A stretch of DNA of 22,162 nucleotides from CBDDRG01 sp051306415 (GCA_051306415.1 JBPPNE010000065.1:1-22162), one strand, 5' to 3'; positions 8,327 through 17,424 are shown, numbered from the stretch's first letter. Numbers and translations are program-made. The notes: generated by a model not told the origin, from the sequence alone.

Positions 8327-10543
8327 TCAACCTTCGGAAAGCAGGAATACGGTGGCCAGCGGTGGCAGCGTCAGCTGCATCGAAAAGGGCTGGCCGTGGC
8401 TGGGTTGGGTCGTGGCAACGACACCGCCGGCGTTGCCGAGGTTACTGCCGCCATAGAGTTCGGCGTCGCTATTGAACAGCTCGCGCCAGTGGCCGCCGTG
8501 GGGCGCGCCGATGCGATAGCCGTGATGGGGTACGGGTGTGAAGTTGCAGACCGCTATCAGCGGCGGCGCATCGCCGTAACCCGCGCGATAAAATGCAAAC
8601 ACGCTATTGACGGCGTCGTCGCCGATGATCCAGCGAAAGCCGGCGGCATCACAGTCGGCGACGTGAAGCGCCGGGACACTCGCATAGAGTCTGTTGAGGT
8701 CGCGTACGACCCGCTGGATGCCGGCGTGCAGCGGATCACCCAGCGCTGGCCAGTCGAGCTCGGCGTCGTGGTTCCATTCGCGGCTCTGGGCGAACTCGCC
8801 GCCCATGAACAATAATTTTTTACCGGGATGCGACCACATAAAGCCGAAGTACGCGCGCAGGTTGGCAAACTGCTGCCATCGGTCGCCCGGCATGCGCGTG
8901 AGCAGCGAGCCCTTGCCATGTACCACTTCATCGTGGGACAGCGGCAGCATGAAGCGCTCGGAGAATGCGTACAGCAGCCCAAAGGTCAGCTGATTGTGAT
9001 GATGGCGACGATACAGTGGATCGATGCCGATGTACTGCAGCGAGTCGTGCATCCACCCCATGTTCCATTTGAACGAGAAGCCCAGGCCCCCGTCGCTGAC
9101 GGGATGGGTGACGCCGGGCCAGGCGGTGGACTCTTCGGCGATGACCAGAGCGCCCGGGCAGCGCTGATGCACGACGCTGGTGAAATGGCGCAGAAAGTCC
9201 ACCGACTCGAGGTTTTCCCGTCCGCCGTATACGTTCGGCACCCATTCGCCGGCGCGACGGGAATAGTCCCGGTACAGCATCGAGGCGACCGCATCCACCC
9301 GCAACCCGTCGACGTGATAGTGCTCCAGCCAGTGCAGCGCGCTGGCCAGCACGAAGTTGTGCACTTCGCGCCGTCCCAGGTTGTAGATGAGCGTATTCCA
9401 GTCCTGATGGAAGCCCTCGCGGGGGTCTTCGTGTTCGTACAGCGCGGTGCCGTCGAAGCGGGCGAGGCCGTGGGCGTCGGTGGGGAAATGCGCCGGTACC
9501 CAATCGAGCAACACGCCGATTTTTGCGGCGTGACAGCGATCGACAAAACGTTTGAACGCGCGCGGCTCACCAAACTCCGCGTGAGGTGCGAACAGGCTCA
9601 GCGGCTGGTAGCCCCAGGAGCCGCCGAAGGGATGGGCGGCAATCGGCATCAGTTCTATGTGGCTGAAGCCGAGGTCGGCGACATAGGGAATCAGCTCGTC
9701 GGCCAGTTCATCCCAGTTCAGTGAGCGACCGCCCTCCTGGTGTCGGCGCCGCCAGGAACCGGCATGCACTTCATACACGGCGAGCGGTGCGTGCACGGAT
9801 TGACGTTCATCACGGCCTGCCCGCCAGTCGGCATCGGTCCATTCGAAGGGTGTGCAATCGGCCACTACCGAGGCCGTCAGTGGTGGCACCTCGGTTTGCA
9901 GCGCGATGGGGTCGGCCTTCAGCGGCAGCACGCCGCCGGGGCCGAGAATCTCGTATTTATAGCGTTCGCCCGCGCCCACTCGCGGCACGAACAGCTCCCA
10001 GAGGCCAGCCTCGACGCGACGGCGCATCGGGTGGCGGCGACCGTCCCAGCTGTTGAAGTCACCGACCACTGACACTCGCCGGGCGTTCGGCGCCCAGACC
10101 GCGAAACGGACCCCCTCGACGCCGTCGAAGTGCATCGGTTGCGCGCCGAGACAGTGGCCGAGTTCGTAATGCCGCCCTTCGCCGAACAGATAGAGGTCGA
10201 GTTCTCCCAGCAGCAAGCCAAAACTGTAGGGGTCCTCGGTGTCCTGTGTGCCGCCCGGCCACTGGATGCGCAGGCGGTAGGCCGTATCCTGCGGGATCCG
10301 GCCCGCGAACAGGCCGGGAATCTGCACGGGCGCGAGCGTCGCCAGGGGTTCGTCACGCTGGCCTTCGAGTACCACGACACTTTCCGCGCCGGGCAGAAAC
10401 GCGCGCACGATGCTGTCGGTCTCCGCCGGGTGCGGGCCCAGCACCGCGAAGGGATCGCCAATGGTGCCTTCCTGCAGGGCCCGCGCAGTTTCCGGGGCGA
10501 TGATCAGGCCAATATCTGCCGGTTGGCGGACTGGATCATTCAT
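8327..10543 (-). CDS. glgB: 1,4-alpha-glucan branching enzyme GlgB
   Basis: GH13 branching enzyme (738 residues) that cuts alpha-1,4 chains and re-attaches them as alpha-1,6 branches. Its length matches long-form bacterial GlgB with two N-terminal modules: N1 at about 20-125 (DPFAVLGPHP) and CBM48 at about 140-235 (FAVWAPNARRVSVVGDFNSWDGRRHP). Barrel motifs: VYEVHAGSWRR (256-266), IELMPIAAHPFGGSWGYQ (296-313), LLDWVPAHFPTD (345-356), nucleophile Asp417 in VDGLRVDAVASMLYRDYSR, acid Glu470 in VIAEESTAWPGVT, Asp538 in LPLSHDEVVHGKGSLL. The start ATG lies inside the end of treS-mak (8-base overlap, ATGAATGA). It would branch the linear glucan made by GlgE. Confidence 0.97.
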   Translation of the reverse strand: MNDPVRQPADIGLIIAPETARALQEGTIGDPFAVLGPHPAETDSIVRAFLPGAESVVVLEGQRDEPLATLAPVQIPGLFAGRIPQDTAYRLRIQWPGGTQDTEDPYSFGLLLGELDLYLFGEGRHYELGHCLGAQPMHFDGVEGVRFAVWAPNARRVSVVGDFNSWDGRRHPMRRRVEAGLWELFVPRVGAGERYKYEILGPGGVLPLKADPIALQTEVPPLTASVVADCTPFEWTDADWRAGRDERQSVHAPLAVYEVHAGSWRRRHQEGGRSLNWDELADELIPYVADLGFSHIELMPIAAHPFGGSWGYQPLSLFAPHAEFGEPRAFKRFVDRCHAAKIGVLLDWVPAHFPTDAHGLARFDGTALYEHEDPREGFHQDWNTLIYNLGRREVHNFVLASALHWLEHYHVDGLRVDAVASMLYRDYSRRAGEWVPNVYGGRENLESVDFLRHFTSVVHQRCPGALVIAEESTAWPGVTHPVSDGGLGFSFKWNMGWMHDSLQYIGIDPLYRRHHHNQLTFGLLYAFSERFMLPLSHDEVVHGKGSLLTRMPGDRWQQFANLRAYFGFMWSHPGKKLLFMGGEFAQSREWNHDAELDWPALGDPLHAGIQRVVRDLNRLYASVPALHVADCDAAGFRWIIGDDAVNSVFAFYRAGYGDAPPLIAVCNFTPVPHHGYRIGAPHGGHWRELFNSDAELYGGSNLGNAGGVVATTQPSHGQPFSMQLTLPPLATVFLLSEG

Positions 10544-13500
10544 GGTTTTGGTCCAAAGGTCGCAGTTCGACAGCGTCGGCCGTCAGGTTGTCGGTGGTCG
10601 CAGCGGTGATGCCGAGGCGGTGCGCGATGGCGAGGAGGCCGCGCAGCGGGATGCCCAGCCAGCTCGGCCGGTGGGCGGCTTCATAGGCAATTTCGTAGAC
10701 GGCCTTTTCCAGCGTGAACAGCTGGATCATCGCCTGCGCACCATTGGGGTCTTCCCATTGGTGGGGAATTGCCGCTGCCGCTTGATGATACGCAGCAAGA
10801 AATGCCTGCTCTGAGGTAACGCGAAACCGCTCGATGAGTTCGTGTCGCTGCTGCTGGCATTGATCAATACCGTCCACCGAGGGGTTGTTCGCTGCGGTGG
10901 CGGTGGCGTAGTCAAAGGAGCGGAGGATGCCGGCGACATCCCGCAGCGGACTGGATTTGGCCCGGCGTTCGGCCAGCGGGCGTGCGGGCTCACCCTCGAA
11001 ATCGATGAAATAGGCATCGCCGTGGGCCACCAGTACCTGCCCGAGATGCAGGTCACCGTGGGTGCGCGTGCACAGCGATCCCAGTCCCGCGCGGGCCAGG
11101 CTGGCCACAACTTCATCCAGCGGCTCGCGGTGGGCCAGCAGGACGGCGGCGCGCTGCTGGTCCAGCGCGTCCAGCTGTGCGGTGCTGTTTGCCAGCACCT
11201 CCAGCGCCCGCTGCAGCTGTGCCTGAATCGACTGCTGCCACTCGGTGCACTTCCACTCGGTAACCGGTTCCGGCGAGAAAGCGGGATCGTCGCTGGCCTG
11301 CGCCAGTACCCGATGCATTTCGCCGAGGCGTTGGCCGAGAATGGCCGCCGACTGCGAAAACTCCGCCAAAATGGCGGTCTGGCGCGCTTCGGTATTGCTG
11401 TCGACCGCAGTGTTGAGATCGCGCATGGCCCGTTCCAGCGTATTCTGGGTCCATGACCAAGCATCGCCTTGGTTGTGCATGAAATGCTGTACTACCGCGA
11501 GCACGTGGGGCGTGCCGTCGGCGCTGATGCGAGTCACTTCCCCCAGCAGCGGCGCGATGTTGGCGAAGCCGCGTTCCGTCAGTACCCGGCCCATCTCCGC
11601 CTCGGGATGTTGGCCGCCGGTGATCCGGCGGATGAACTTGACGATGGCCTGATCGCCCACCACCAGGGAGGTGTTGGACTGCTCGGCCGCGAGATGACGG
11701 ACCTCTGCATCGGTGGGTATATCCAGCTCGGCCAGGCGCGAGGTGACAATAAAGCGCACTTCACCATCCGCGGTCGGCAGTCGGGCGTCGTCACGCAGCA
11801 GTCGGATCACCGCGTGCGCCAGCGAATCCAGCGTCGATGCATCGGTGAGAAAGCCCACGCGTCGACCGCGGCGCACCCGCGCCAGCGCCAACTGTTGCGG
11901 CGGCGCAGCGGTCAGGTCTTCTTCAGCAATGAATTCGAGCGGCAACAGATAGTGCTCTTCACCGTTGGCTGTGATGGCGGCGATTTCGGTGAGCAGGATC
12001 GATGGTGTGGTGTCTGGCAGCAGCACCGCTTCGGCGATACGGGCACTGACCAGCGGCGCGTCCTTGGCGGCATACCAGCGCCGCATTGGCAGGTAGGTCG
12101 GCAACACCTCGCGTTCCAATAGTGCGCGCATCGGCGGTTCGAGGATTTCCGAGACATCGCGGCGAAATACCAGAGTCAGGTAATCGGGCATGGGCTCCGG
12201 CGCGGGCACGTGCCAGCTCGGCATCTGCGCCATCGGCGCCAGCGCAAACCAGTAGAAACCATAGGGCGGCAACGTCAATAGATAGGGCAGTTGACCTATG
12301 GGCGGAAACGCCGAGCCACCGACCATCTCCACCGGCACTTGGCCGGCGAACGCGGCCAGATCCAGCTCGACCGCCTGGGCGGAACGCGACACGTTGGCAA
12401 CGCAAAGGATGGTTTGTGCGCCGTCCGGGCCGGCGTATTCGCGCAGGTAGGCGAGGATGCGACGGTTGTTCGGAGACAGCAGTTTGAGCGTACCGCGACC
12501 GAAAGCCTGCTGCCGACTGCGGATCGCCAGCATCCTTCGCATCCAGTTCAGCAATGAGAACGAATCGCCGCTTTGGGCCTCGACGTTGACCACCGAATAG
12601 CCGTACAGCAGGTCCATGATCGGCGGCAGCACCAGTTGCGCCGGGTCTGCCCGGGAAAATCCGCCGTTGCGGTCTGACGACCACTGCATCGGCGTGCGTA
12701 CGCCGTCGCGATCGCCCAGATAGATGTTGTCGCCCATGCCGATCTCATCGCCGTAGTAGATGACCGGCGTGCCCGGCATCGACAGCAACAGGGAATTCAG
12801 CAGCTCGACGCGGCGGCGGTCGCGTTGCAACAGCGGCGCGAGGCGACGGCGAATACCCAGATTCAATCGCGCGCGACTGTCTGCCGCGTATTGTTGCCAG
12901 AGGTAGTCGCGCTCTTTGTCGGTGACCATTTCCAGCGTCAGTTCGTCGTGGTTGCGCAGAAAAATGGCCCACTGGCAGTTGGCCGGAATATCCGGCGTCT
13001 GCCGCAGAATGTCGGTGATGGGAAAGCGGTCCTCCTGAGCGACCGCCATGTACATGCGCGGCATCAGCGGAAAATGGAACGCCATGTGGCATTCGTCACC
13101 ATTGCCAAAATAGCTCTGGGTGTCCTCCGGCCACTGATTGGCCTCCGCCAGCAGCAGGCGATCGGGATAGTGGCTGTCAATTTCGGCGCGAATGGTTTTC
13201 AGGATCTGATGGGTCTCCGGCAGATTTTCATTGTTGGTACCCTCGCGTTCGACCAGGTAGGGGACGGCATCCAGGCGCAGACCATCGACGCCCATATCGA
13301 GCCAGTAGCGCATCACCGAGAGCACCGCGCGCAGCACCTGGGGATTATCAAAATTCAGGTCCGGCTGATGGCAGTAGAAGCGGTGCCAATAGTAGGCGTT
13401 GGCGACCGGGTCCCAGGTCCAGTTGGACTTTTCGCTATCGATAAAAATGATGCGGGTGTCCGCAAACGCGGTGTCGGTGTCAGACCACACATAAAATTGT

Positions 13501-13913
13501 CGGGCCTTGGAGCCGGCGGGTGCCAGTCGCGCGCGCTGGAACCAGGGATGTTGGTCAGACGTGTGATTGATGACCAGCTCGGTAATGACGCGAAGCCCGC
13601 GGCGATGGGCCTCGGCGATGAAACGCCGCACCCCGGCCCGAGTGCCATAGTCTGGATGGACGCCACGGTATTCGGCGATGTCATAACCGTCGTCGCGCCG
13701 GGGACTCGGATAGAAAGGCAGCAGCCAGATAGTATTGACTCCGAGCCCCGCGATATAGTCGAGCTTCTGAATCAGCCCCGCGAAGTCGCCGATGCCGTCG
13801 TTGTTGGCGTCGAAGAAGGATTTGACGTGGAGCTGGTAGATCACCGCGTCTTTGTACCAGAGCGGATCGTCTGTAAAACTCATCTTGGGGGTTTTCCTTG
13901 GCGTTCTGGCCAT
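10536..13913 (-). CDS. treS: Trehalose synthase-maltokinase fusion TreS-Mak (Pep2)
   Basis: Bifunctional protein of about 1125 residues that interconverts trehalose and maltose (TreS) and phosphorylates maltose with ATP (Mak), supplying maltose-1-phosphate to GlgE. TreS half, about 15-560: WYKDAVIYQLHVKSF, ELVINHTSDQHPWF (112-125), nucleophile Asp215 in GLRLDAVPYL, acid Glu257 in LLAEANQWPEDTQ, Asp323 in FLRNHDELTLEMV. A linker follows, then a maltokinase half, about 580-1115, with an aminoglycoside-phosphotransferase-like fold: catalytic Asp954 in HGDLHLGQ and metal-binding Asp971 in IDFEGEP. The same fusion is known in Pseudomonas. The start at 13913 gives a basic N-terminus (MARTPRK) like that I recall for pseudomonad homologues; an ATG at 13883 is an alternative. 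It begins 5 bases after glgE ends and overlaps glgB by 8 bases. Confidence 0.95.
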   Translation of the reverse strand: MARTPRKTPKMSFTDDPLWYKDAVIYQLHVKSFFDANNDGIGDFAGLIQKLDYIAGLGVNTIWLLPFYPSPRRDDGYDIAEYRGVHPDYGTRAGVRRFIAEAHRRGLRVITELVINHTSDQHPWFQRARLAPAGSKARQFYVWSDTDTAFADTRIIFIDSEKSNWTWDPVANAYYWHRFYCHQPDLNFDNPQVLRAVLSVMRYWLDMGVDGLRLDAVPYLVEREGTNNENLPETHQILKTIRAEIDSHYPDRLLLAEANQWPEDTQSYFGNGDECHMAFHFPLMPRMYMAVAQEDRFPITDILRQTPDIPANCQWAIFLRNHDELTLEMVTDKERDYLWQQYAADSRARLNLGIRRRLAPLLQRDRRRVELLNSLLLSMPGTPVIYYGDEIGMGDNIYLGDRDGVRTPMQWSSDRNGGFSRADPAQLVLPPIMDLLYGYSVVNVEAQSGDSFSLLNWMRRMLAIRSRQQAFGRGTLKLLSPNNRRILAYLREYAGPDGAQTILCVANVSRSAQAVELDLAAFAGQVPVEMVGGSAFPPIGQLPYLLTLPPYGFYWFALAPMAQMPSWHVPAPEPMPDYLTLVFRRDVSEILEPPMRALLEREVLPTYLPMRRWYAAKDAPLVSARIAEAVLLPDTTPSILLTEIAAITANGEEHYLLPLEFIAEEDLTAAPPQQLALARVRRGRRVGFLTDASTLDSLAHAVIRLLRDDARLPTADGEVRFIVTSRLAELDIPTDAEVRHLAAEQSNTSLVVGDQAIVKFIRRITGGQHPEAEMGRVLTERGFANIAPLLGEVTRISADGTPHVLAVVQHFMHNQGDAWSWTQNTLERAMRDLNTAVDSNTEARQTAILAEFSQSAAILGQRLGEMHRVLAQASDDPAFSPEPVTEWKCTEWQQSIQAQLQRALEVLANSTAQLDALDQQRAAVLLAHREPLDEVVASLARAGLGSLCTRTHGDLHLGQVLVAHGDAYFIDFEGEPARPLAERRAKSSPLRDVAGILRSFDYATATAANNPSVDGIDQCQQQRHELIERFRVTSEQAFLAAYHQAAAAIPHQWEDPNGAQAMIQLFTLEKAVYEIAYEAAHRPSWLGIPLRGLLAIAHRLGITAATTDNLTADAVELRPLDQNHE

Positions 13914-13918
13914 CAACC

Positions 13919-15931
13919 TCAAGCCCCGATCGGCGCCAGCCGCCAGATAGCGAAGGGCAGATGCTGCGGGTCGAAGTACCAGTGTTGGGTGCGGCCGTAC
14001 CAAGTGAACTGGGCGCCGCTCATCAGCTCGGTGACTTCAATGGCCGCAGTTTCGGCAAAGCCCAGCGCCGCCATGGGCACATCGAAATGTGCCGACTGCG
14101 GGTTGTGGGGATCCAGGCTGATCGCCACCAGCACAAAGCTGGAGCGGTCCGCCGTGGCCTTGGCGAAATACAATATCTGGTCGTTCGCGATCGGGTAGAA
14201 GCTGATGCCGAGATGAGTCTGCAGCGCCAGATTATCGCTGCGGATGCGGTTCAGCTGGGATATCTCGGCAATGATGTTGTCGGCGGTCGGCGCGAAGCTG
14301 CTCAGAGGCCTGGGTCGGATCTGGTATTTTTCCGAGTCTAGGTATTCCTCCCTGCCGGGCAGCGGCGCGGCGTCGCATAGCTCGAAGCCGCTGTACATGC
14401 CCCATAGACCCGACAGCGTGGTCGCCAGCGCGGCGCGGATCAGAAACCCCGCGCGTCCGGAAGTTTGCAAAAACGGCGGGTTGATGTCGGGCGTGTTGAC
14501 AAAAAAATGCGGTCGATAATAGTCGCGGGCGTCTCCCTCCACGAGTTGGTGCAGGTAGTCGATAAACTCCTGCTTGCCGTGGCGCCAGGTGAAGTACGTA
14601 TAACTCTGGGTGAAGCCGATCTTGCCCAGCCGGTACATCATGGCCGGACGGGTAAATGCCTCGGCCAGGAAGATGACATCCGGATCGCGCTCGCGTATGT
14701 CCGCGATCAACCATTGCCAGAAGGGGAGGGGTTTGGTGTGTGGGTTGTCGACACGAAAAATCTTTATACCTTCATTGACCCAGAACTGAACGACGTCCCG
14801 CAAGGCCAGCCATAGGGCCGGCATTGCGTCTTCGGCATAGAAATCGACGTTGACGATGTCTTCATATTTTTTTGGCGGATTTTCGGCGTAGCGGATACTG
14901 CCGTCCGATCGCCAGGAGAACCAGCCCGGATGCTCCTTGAGCCAGGGATGATCCGGCGAACATTGAATGGCAAAGTCCAGCGCTAGTTCGATGCCCTGTG
15001 CCTCCGCCGCCCTGTGCAGCCGGCGCAGCGCATCGAGACCACCCAAGTCGGCGTGAACCGCGTCGTGGCCGCCGTCCGCCGCACCAATCGCGTAAGGGCT
15101 ACCGGGCTCGCCGGGCGCGGCACGCAGACTGTTGTTACGGCCTTTGCGGTGGGTTTCGCCGATCGGATGAATGGGCGGGAAATACAGGACATCAAAACCC
15201 ATGGCGCGAATGGCCGGCAGACGAGCGACAACATCGTCGAAGGTGCCGTGACGTTCAGGGCTGTCTGTTTGCGAACGCGGAAACAACTCGTACCAGCTGG
15301 CAAATCCTGCAGCCAGTCGCTCCACTTGCACGGACACTTCAGGTTCGCCACGAACCAGAAATGCCCGTTGCCGGGCTTCAGATAAAACCACAGCGCTGCT
15401 GTCAGCCAGCATGAGTTCCAGTGCTTGCGTGGCGGGAGCTTCCGCCAGTGCGGCTGCAAGGGCCTGCACGGCCGCGCTGCCAGGACAGTCGGGAATGGCG
15501 GCTACGCCCCGTATATACCGCTTGCCTTCTTCGATTTCCAGGGCAACGTCGAGACCGGCCAGATATTTTTGGTGGAGCTCGTTGCGAAACGTTCCCCACC
15601 TATCATGCCAAGCCTCAATAGTGAAACGATGGCAGCCGGTGAGGTTAGGCCTGACGGTCGCCTGCCATCGATCATTTCCCAACTCCCTCATCTCAATGCG
15701 TCGGGCTGCGCCGTGGGGCTCCTGCCAGACTACTTCCGCAGCGAGTTGGTCGTGACCATCCATAAACACGTCCGCTGTAATCACCAGATCCTGACCCACA
15801 GTGGCTTTTGCCGGAAATTGGTTCGCATCGACGCTGGGGCGAATACGGTCGAGGACTATGCGGGGTGCACTGGTTGCGTCAACTATCCGCTTGTCTGGAC
15901 GCAATCGTTTCACATTTTTGGTACGGGGCAT
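13919..15931 (-). CDS. glgE: Alpha-1,4-glucan:maltose-1-phosphate maltosyltransferase GlgE
   Basis: GH13_3 enzyme (670 residues) that extends alpha-1,4-glucan by maltosyl units from alpha-maltose-1-phosphate, releasing phosphate; cytoplasmic. N-terminal beta-domain at about 24-120 (PRIVLDRIRPSVD, then the ADVFMDGHDQLAA signature), then the barrel: SWYELFPRS (212-220), FPPIHPIGETHRKGRNN (251-267), nucleophile Asp395 in FRVDNPHTKP and acid Glu424 in FLAEAFTRPAMM. These positions are within one residue of those described for Streptomyces GlgE (Asp394/Glu423). The ATG at 15931 was chosen from family length and a weak GGGAAA site; the frame stays open to a GTG at 16063, which would add 44 residues without family resemblance. 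First gene of the seven-gene operon, so its upstream region should hold the main promoter. Confidence 0.95.
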   Translation of the reverse strand: MPRTKNVKRLRPDKRIVDATSAPRIVLDRIRPSVDANQFPAKATVGQDLVITADVFMDGHDQLAAEVVWQEPHGAARRIEMRELGNDRWQATVRPNLTGCHRFTIEAWHDRWGTFRNELHQKYLAGLDVALEIEEGKRYIRGVAAIPDCPGSAAVQALAAALAEAPATQALELMLADSSAVVLSEARQRAFLVRGEPEVSVQVERLAAGFASWYELFPRSQTDSPERHGTFDDVVARLPAIRAMGFDVLYFPPIHPIGETHRKGRNNSLRAAPGEPGSPYAIGAADGGHDAVHADLGGLDALRRLHRAAEAQGIELALDFAIQCSPDHPWLKEHPGWFSWRSDGSIRYAENPPKKYEDIVNVDFYAEDAMPALWLALRDVVQFWVNEGIKIFRVDNPHTKPLPFWQWLIADIRERDPDVIFLAEAFTRPAMMYRLGKIGFTQSYTYFTWRHGKQEFIDYLHQLVEGDARDYYRPHFFVNTPDINPPFLQTSGRAGFLIRAALATTLSGLWGMYSGFELCDAAPLPGREEYLDSEKYQIRPRPLSSFAPTADNIIAEISQLNRIRSDNLALQTHLGISFYPIANDQILYFAKATADRSSFVLVAISLDPHNPQSAHFDVPMAALGFAETAAIEVTELMSGAQFTWYGRTQHWYFDPQHLPFAIWRLAPIGA

Positions 15932-16053
15932 GAATTCGTGTTTCCCGGTAGAGTTAAGGACGCGCTTGAAGCCATTGCGCGCAGCGATTAAATGCAGTGC
16001 AAGTAACGCGACATTGTCACTGGCATGGGGTATCTCCGCATAGCTTTCTAGAC

Positions 16054-16069
16054 TTCGCGCCACCGCGAA
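16054..16069 (-). promoter_or_regulatory. Perfect inverted repeat upstream of glgE, possible operator
   Basis: TTCGCG-GTGG-CGCGAA is a perfect 6+6 inverted repeat with a 4-base centre. It lies about 120 bases upstream of the chosen glgE start, in the 381-base divergent region between glgE and the dehydrogenase gene (15932-16312). Size and position fit a dimeric repressor site or an early hairpin in the operon leader. No convincing sigma-70 promoter could be assigned on the minus strand here, so the role is a guess. Confidence 0.35.
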
Positions 16070-16220
16070 AATTCCATGTGTTTATTAATCACCTTGAAGT
16101 TGGGGTGTCGCACCGCTCTCCTACGCCCAGTCATCCTTGGCAGATACCGCAAAAGCAAAGACCACAAATCCTTCATCGCGATAACCTGGTTTCTATACGG
16201 TTTTGATGGATGGGAACCAA

Positions 16221-16249
16221 TTGGCGGGAGTGGCACTCGTAACTATATG
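16221..16249 (+). promoter_or_regulatory. Candidate promoter for the YghA-like dehydrogenase
   Basis: TTGGCG at 16221-16226, a 17-base spacer and TATATG at 16244-16249 resemble a sigma-70 promoter about 65 bases upstream of the start codon at 16313. The -10 hexamer falls inside the first of three tandem 14-bp repeats. Visual match only. Confidence 0.4.
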
Positions 16250-16282
16250 TACTCAACTATATGTACTCAACTATACGTACTC
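16241..16282 (+). repeat. Three tandem 14-bp direct repeats upstream of the dehydrogenase
   Basis: The unit aactatatgtactc occurs twice identically (16241-16254 and 16255-16268) and a third time with one change (aactatacgtactc, 16269-16282). The array is AT-rich against a GC-rich background and ends 30 bases before the start codon at 16313. It may be a regulator-binding array or a replication-slippage product. Confidence 0.9.
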
Positions 16283-16312
16283 AAAAAGCGTCGTGGAGCG
16301 AGGACGAGAAAA

Positions 16313-17386
16313 ATGAACGAGGACAGTGTTGACAATGCGGGTGCCAACCGCTCGGGCGCGACTGCCGACGAGCGGGTCGATCAATCTCCCGGCGATTCGT
16401 TTCCGGCCAGCGATCCGCCGTCGAATACGCCGGTGACCGGAGTGAGATCGGCGGACGTAACGCCGACAGCGGATTCCGCTGAACCGGCCGCATCGCAGCG
16501 GCTCCACCGATCCTTGGAGGAGCCGGAGGAACAAAAACCGCCGTTTCCATTCCAGCACCAGCAGAAGCCGGGTCTGGAATCGGGACTGCGACCTCGGCCC
16601 CAATATCTGGCGCCGGCGTATCGTGGTGCCCGCAAGCTGGAGAGCAAAATAGCCCTAATAACTGGGGGTTACTCCGGCATTGGCCGTGCGGTGGCAGTCT
16701 TGTTTGCGCGCGAAGGCGCGGATGTCGCCTTGGTGTTTTTACCGCAGGAGGCCAGTGACGCCGAAGAAACCCGCGCTGCGCTGCGGAAGGAGGGCCGCGA
16801 GGCGTTGTTACTGCCCGGTGATATTGGCGATTCCCAGTTTAGCCGCAATGCGGTTTCCCAGACCATCGATCACTTCGGTCGGCTGGACATCCTGGTCAAT
16901 AACGCTGCCTTTCAGCAGCATCGAGACCAGATCGAGGATCTGACCGAGGAGCAATGGGATCGCACCTTCAAGACCAATATTTACGGCTATTTCCGTATGG
17001 TCCAAGCGGCGATACCGCACTTGCGCTCTGGGTCCTCCATCGTCAATACGGGCTCCATTACTGGCCTTGAAGGGAGTGCCAATCTGATTGACTATTCCGC
17101 CACCAAGGGCGCTATTCACGCGTTCACGAAGTCGCTGGCGCAAAGCCTTATGGGTCGAGGTGGGCGAGTGAATTGCGTGGCACCGGGTCCAGTGTGGACG
17201 CCACTCAATCCCGCCGATGGCCCCGCGAACCGCGTCGCGCATTTCGGTGAAAAGACGCCCATGGGACGTCCGGCACAACCTGAGGAGATCGCTCCGGCTT
17301 ACGTCTTTTTCGCGTCGGAGGCGGATTCCAGCTACGTCACTGGTGAGGTACTGACGTTGCTGGGCGGGGCCACGCGGGCGGCCTGA
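16313..17386 (+). CDS. YghA/YhdF-type short-chain dehydrogenase with N-terminal extension
   Basis: SDR-family NAD(P)-dependent oxidoreductase of 357 residues. The domain spans about 110-355, with nucleotide-binding TGGYSGIG (117-124), NNAA (196-199) and catalytic Ser248, Tyr261 and Lys265 (NTGSIT, DYSATK). The pre-domain segment (PFPFQHQQKPG, then YRGARKLESKIALITGG) is typical of the YghA/YhdF group, often linked to general stress; the substrate is unknown. The first 70 or so residues are hydrophilic and low in complexity, and carry SPGDSFPASDPPSNTP. I chose the ATG at 16313 because AGGA lies just upstream. An earlier in-frame start at 16076 would translate the 14-bp repeats and gives no family resemblance. 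It is divergent from the trehalose operon, which fits a shared stress theme, but this is inference. Confidence 0.88.
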   Translation: MNEDSVDNAGANRSGATADERVDQSPGDSFPASDPPSNTPVTGVRSADVTPTADSAEPAASQRLHRSLEEPEEQKPPFPFQHQQKPGLESGLRPRPQYLAPAYRGARKLESKIALITGGYSGIGRAVAVLFAREGADVALVFLPQEASDAEETRAALRKEGREALLLPGDIGDSQFSRNAVSQTIDHFGRLDILVNNAAFQQHRDQIEDLTEEQWDRTFKTNIYGYFRMVQAAIPHLRSGSSIVNTGSITGLEGSANLIDYSATKGAIHAFTKSLAQSLMGRGGRVNCVAPGPVWTPLNPADGPANRVAHFGEKTPMGRPAQPEEIAPAYVFFASEADSSYVTGEVLTLLGGATRAA

Positions 17387-17424
17387 CGAGGCAGAAGAAT
17401 GCGCCGCCTGCGTTTGCCTACTCC

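Noticed and set aside
6447..8456. 669-codon open frame on the plus strand opposite glgX
   Set aside because: It is antisense to a clear, complete glgX and reflects GC-rich codon bias; the translation has no recognisable domain.
16048..16236. 62-residue minus-strand open frame upstream of glgE, a possible leader peptide
   Set aside because: No good ribosome binding site, no recognisable family, and no attenuator-like hairpin series downstream.
16213..16242. GGAAC and CGTAA as an ECF sigma-factor promoter for the dehydrogenase
   Set aside because: The spacing between the two elements is about 20 bases, longer than typical for ECF promoters.
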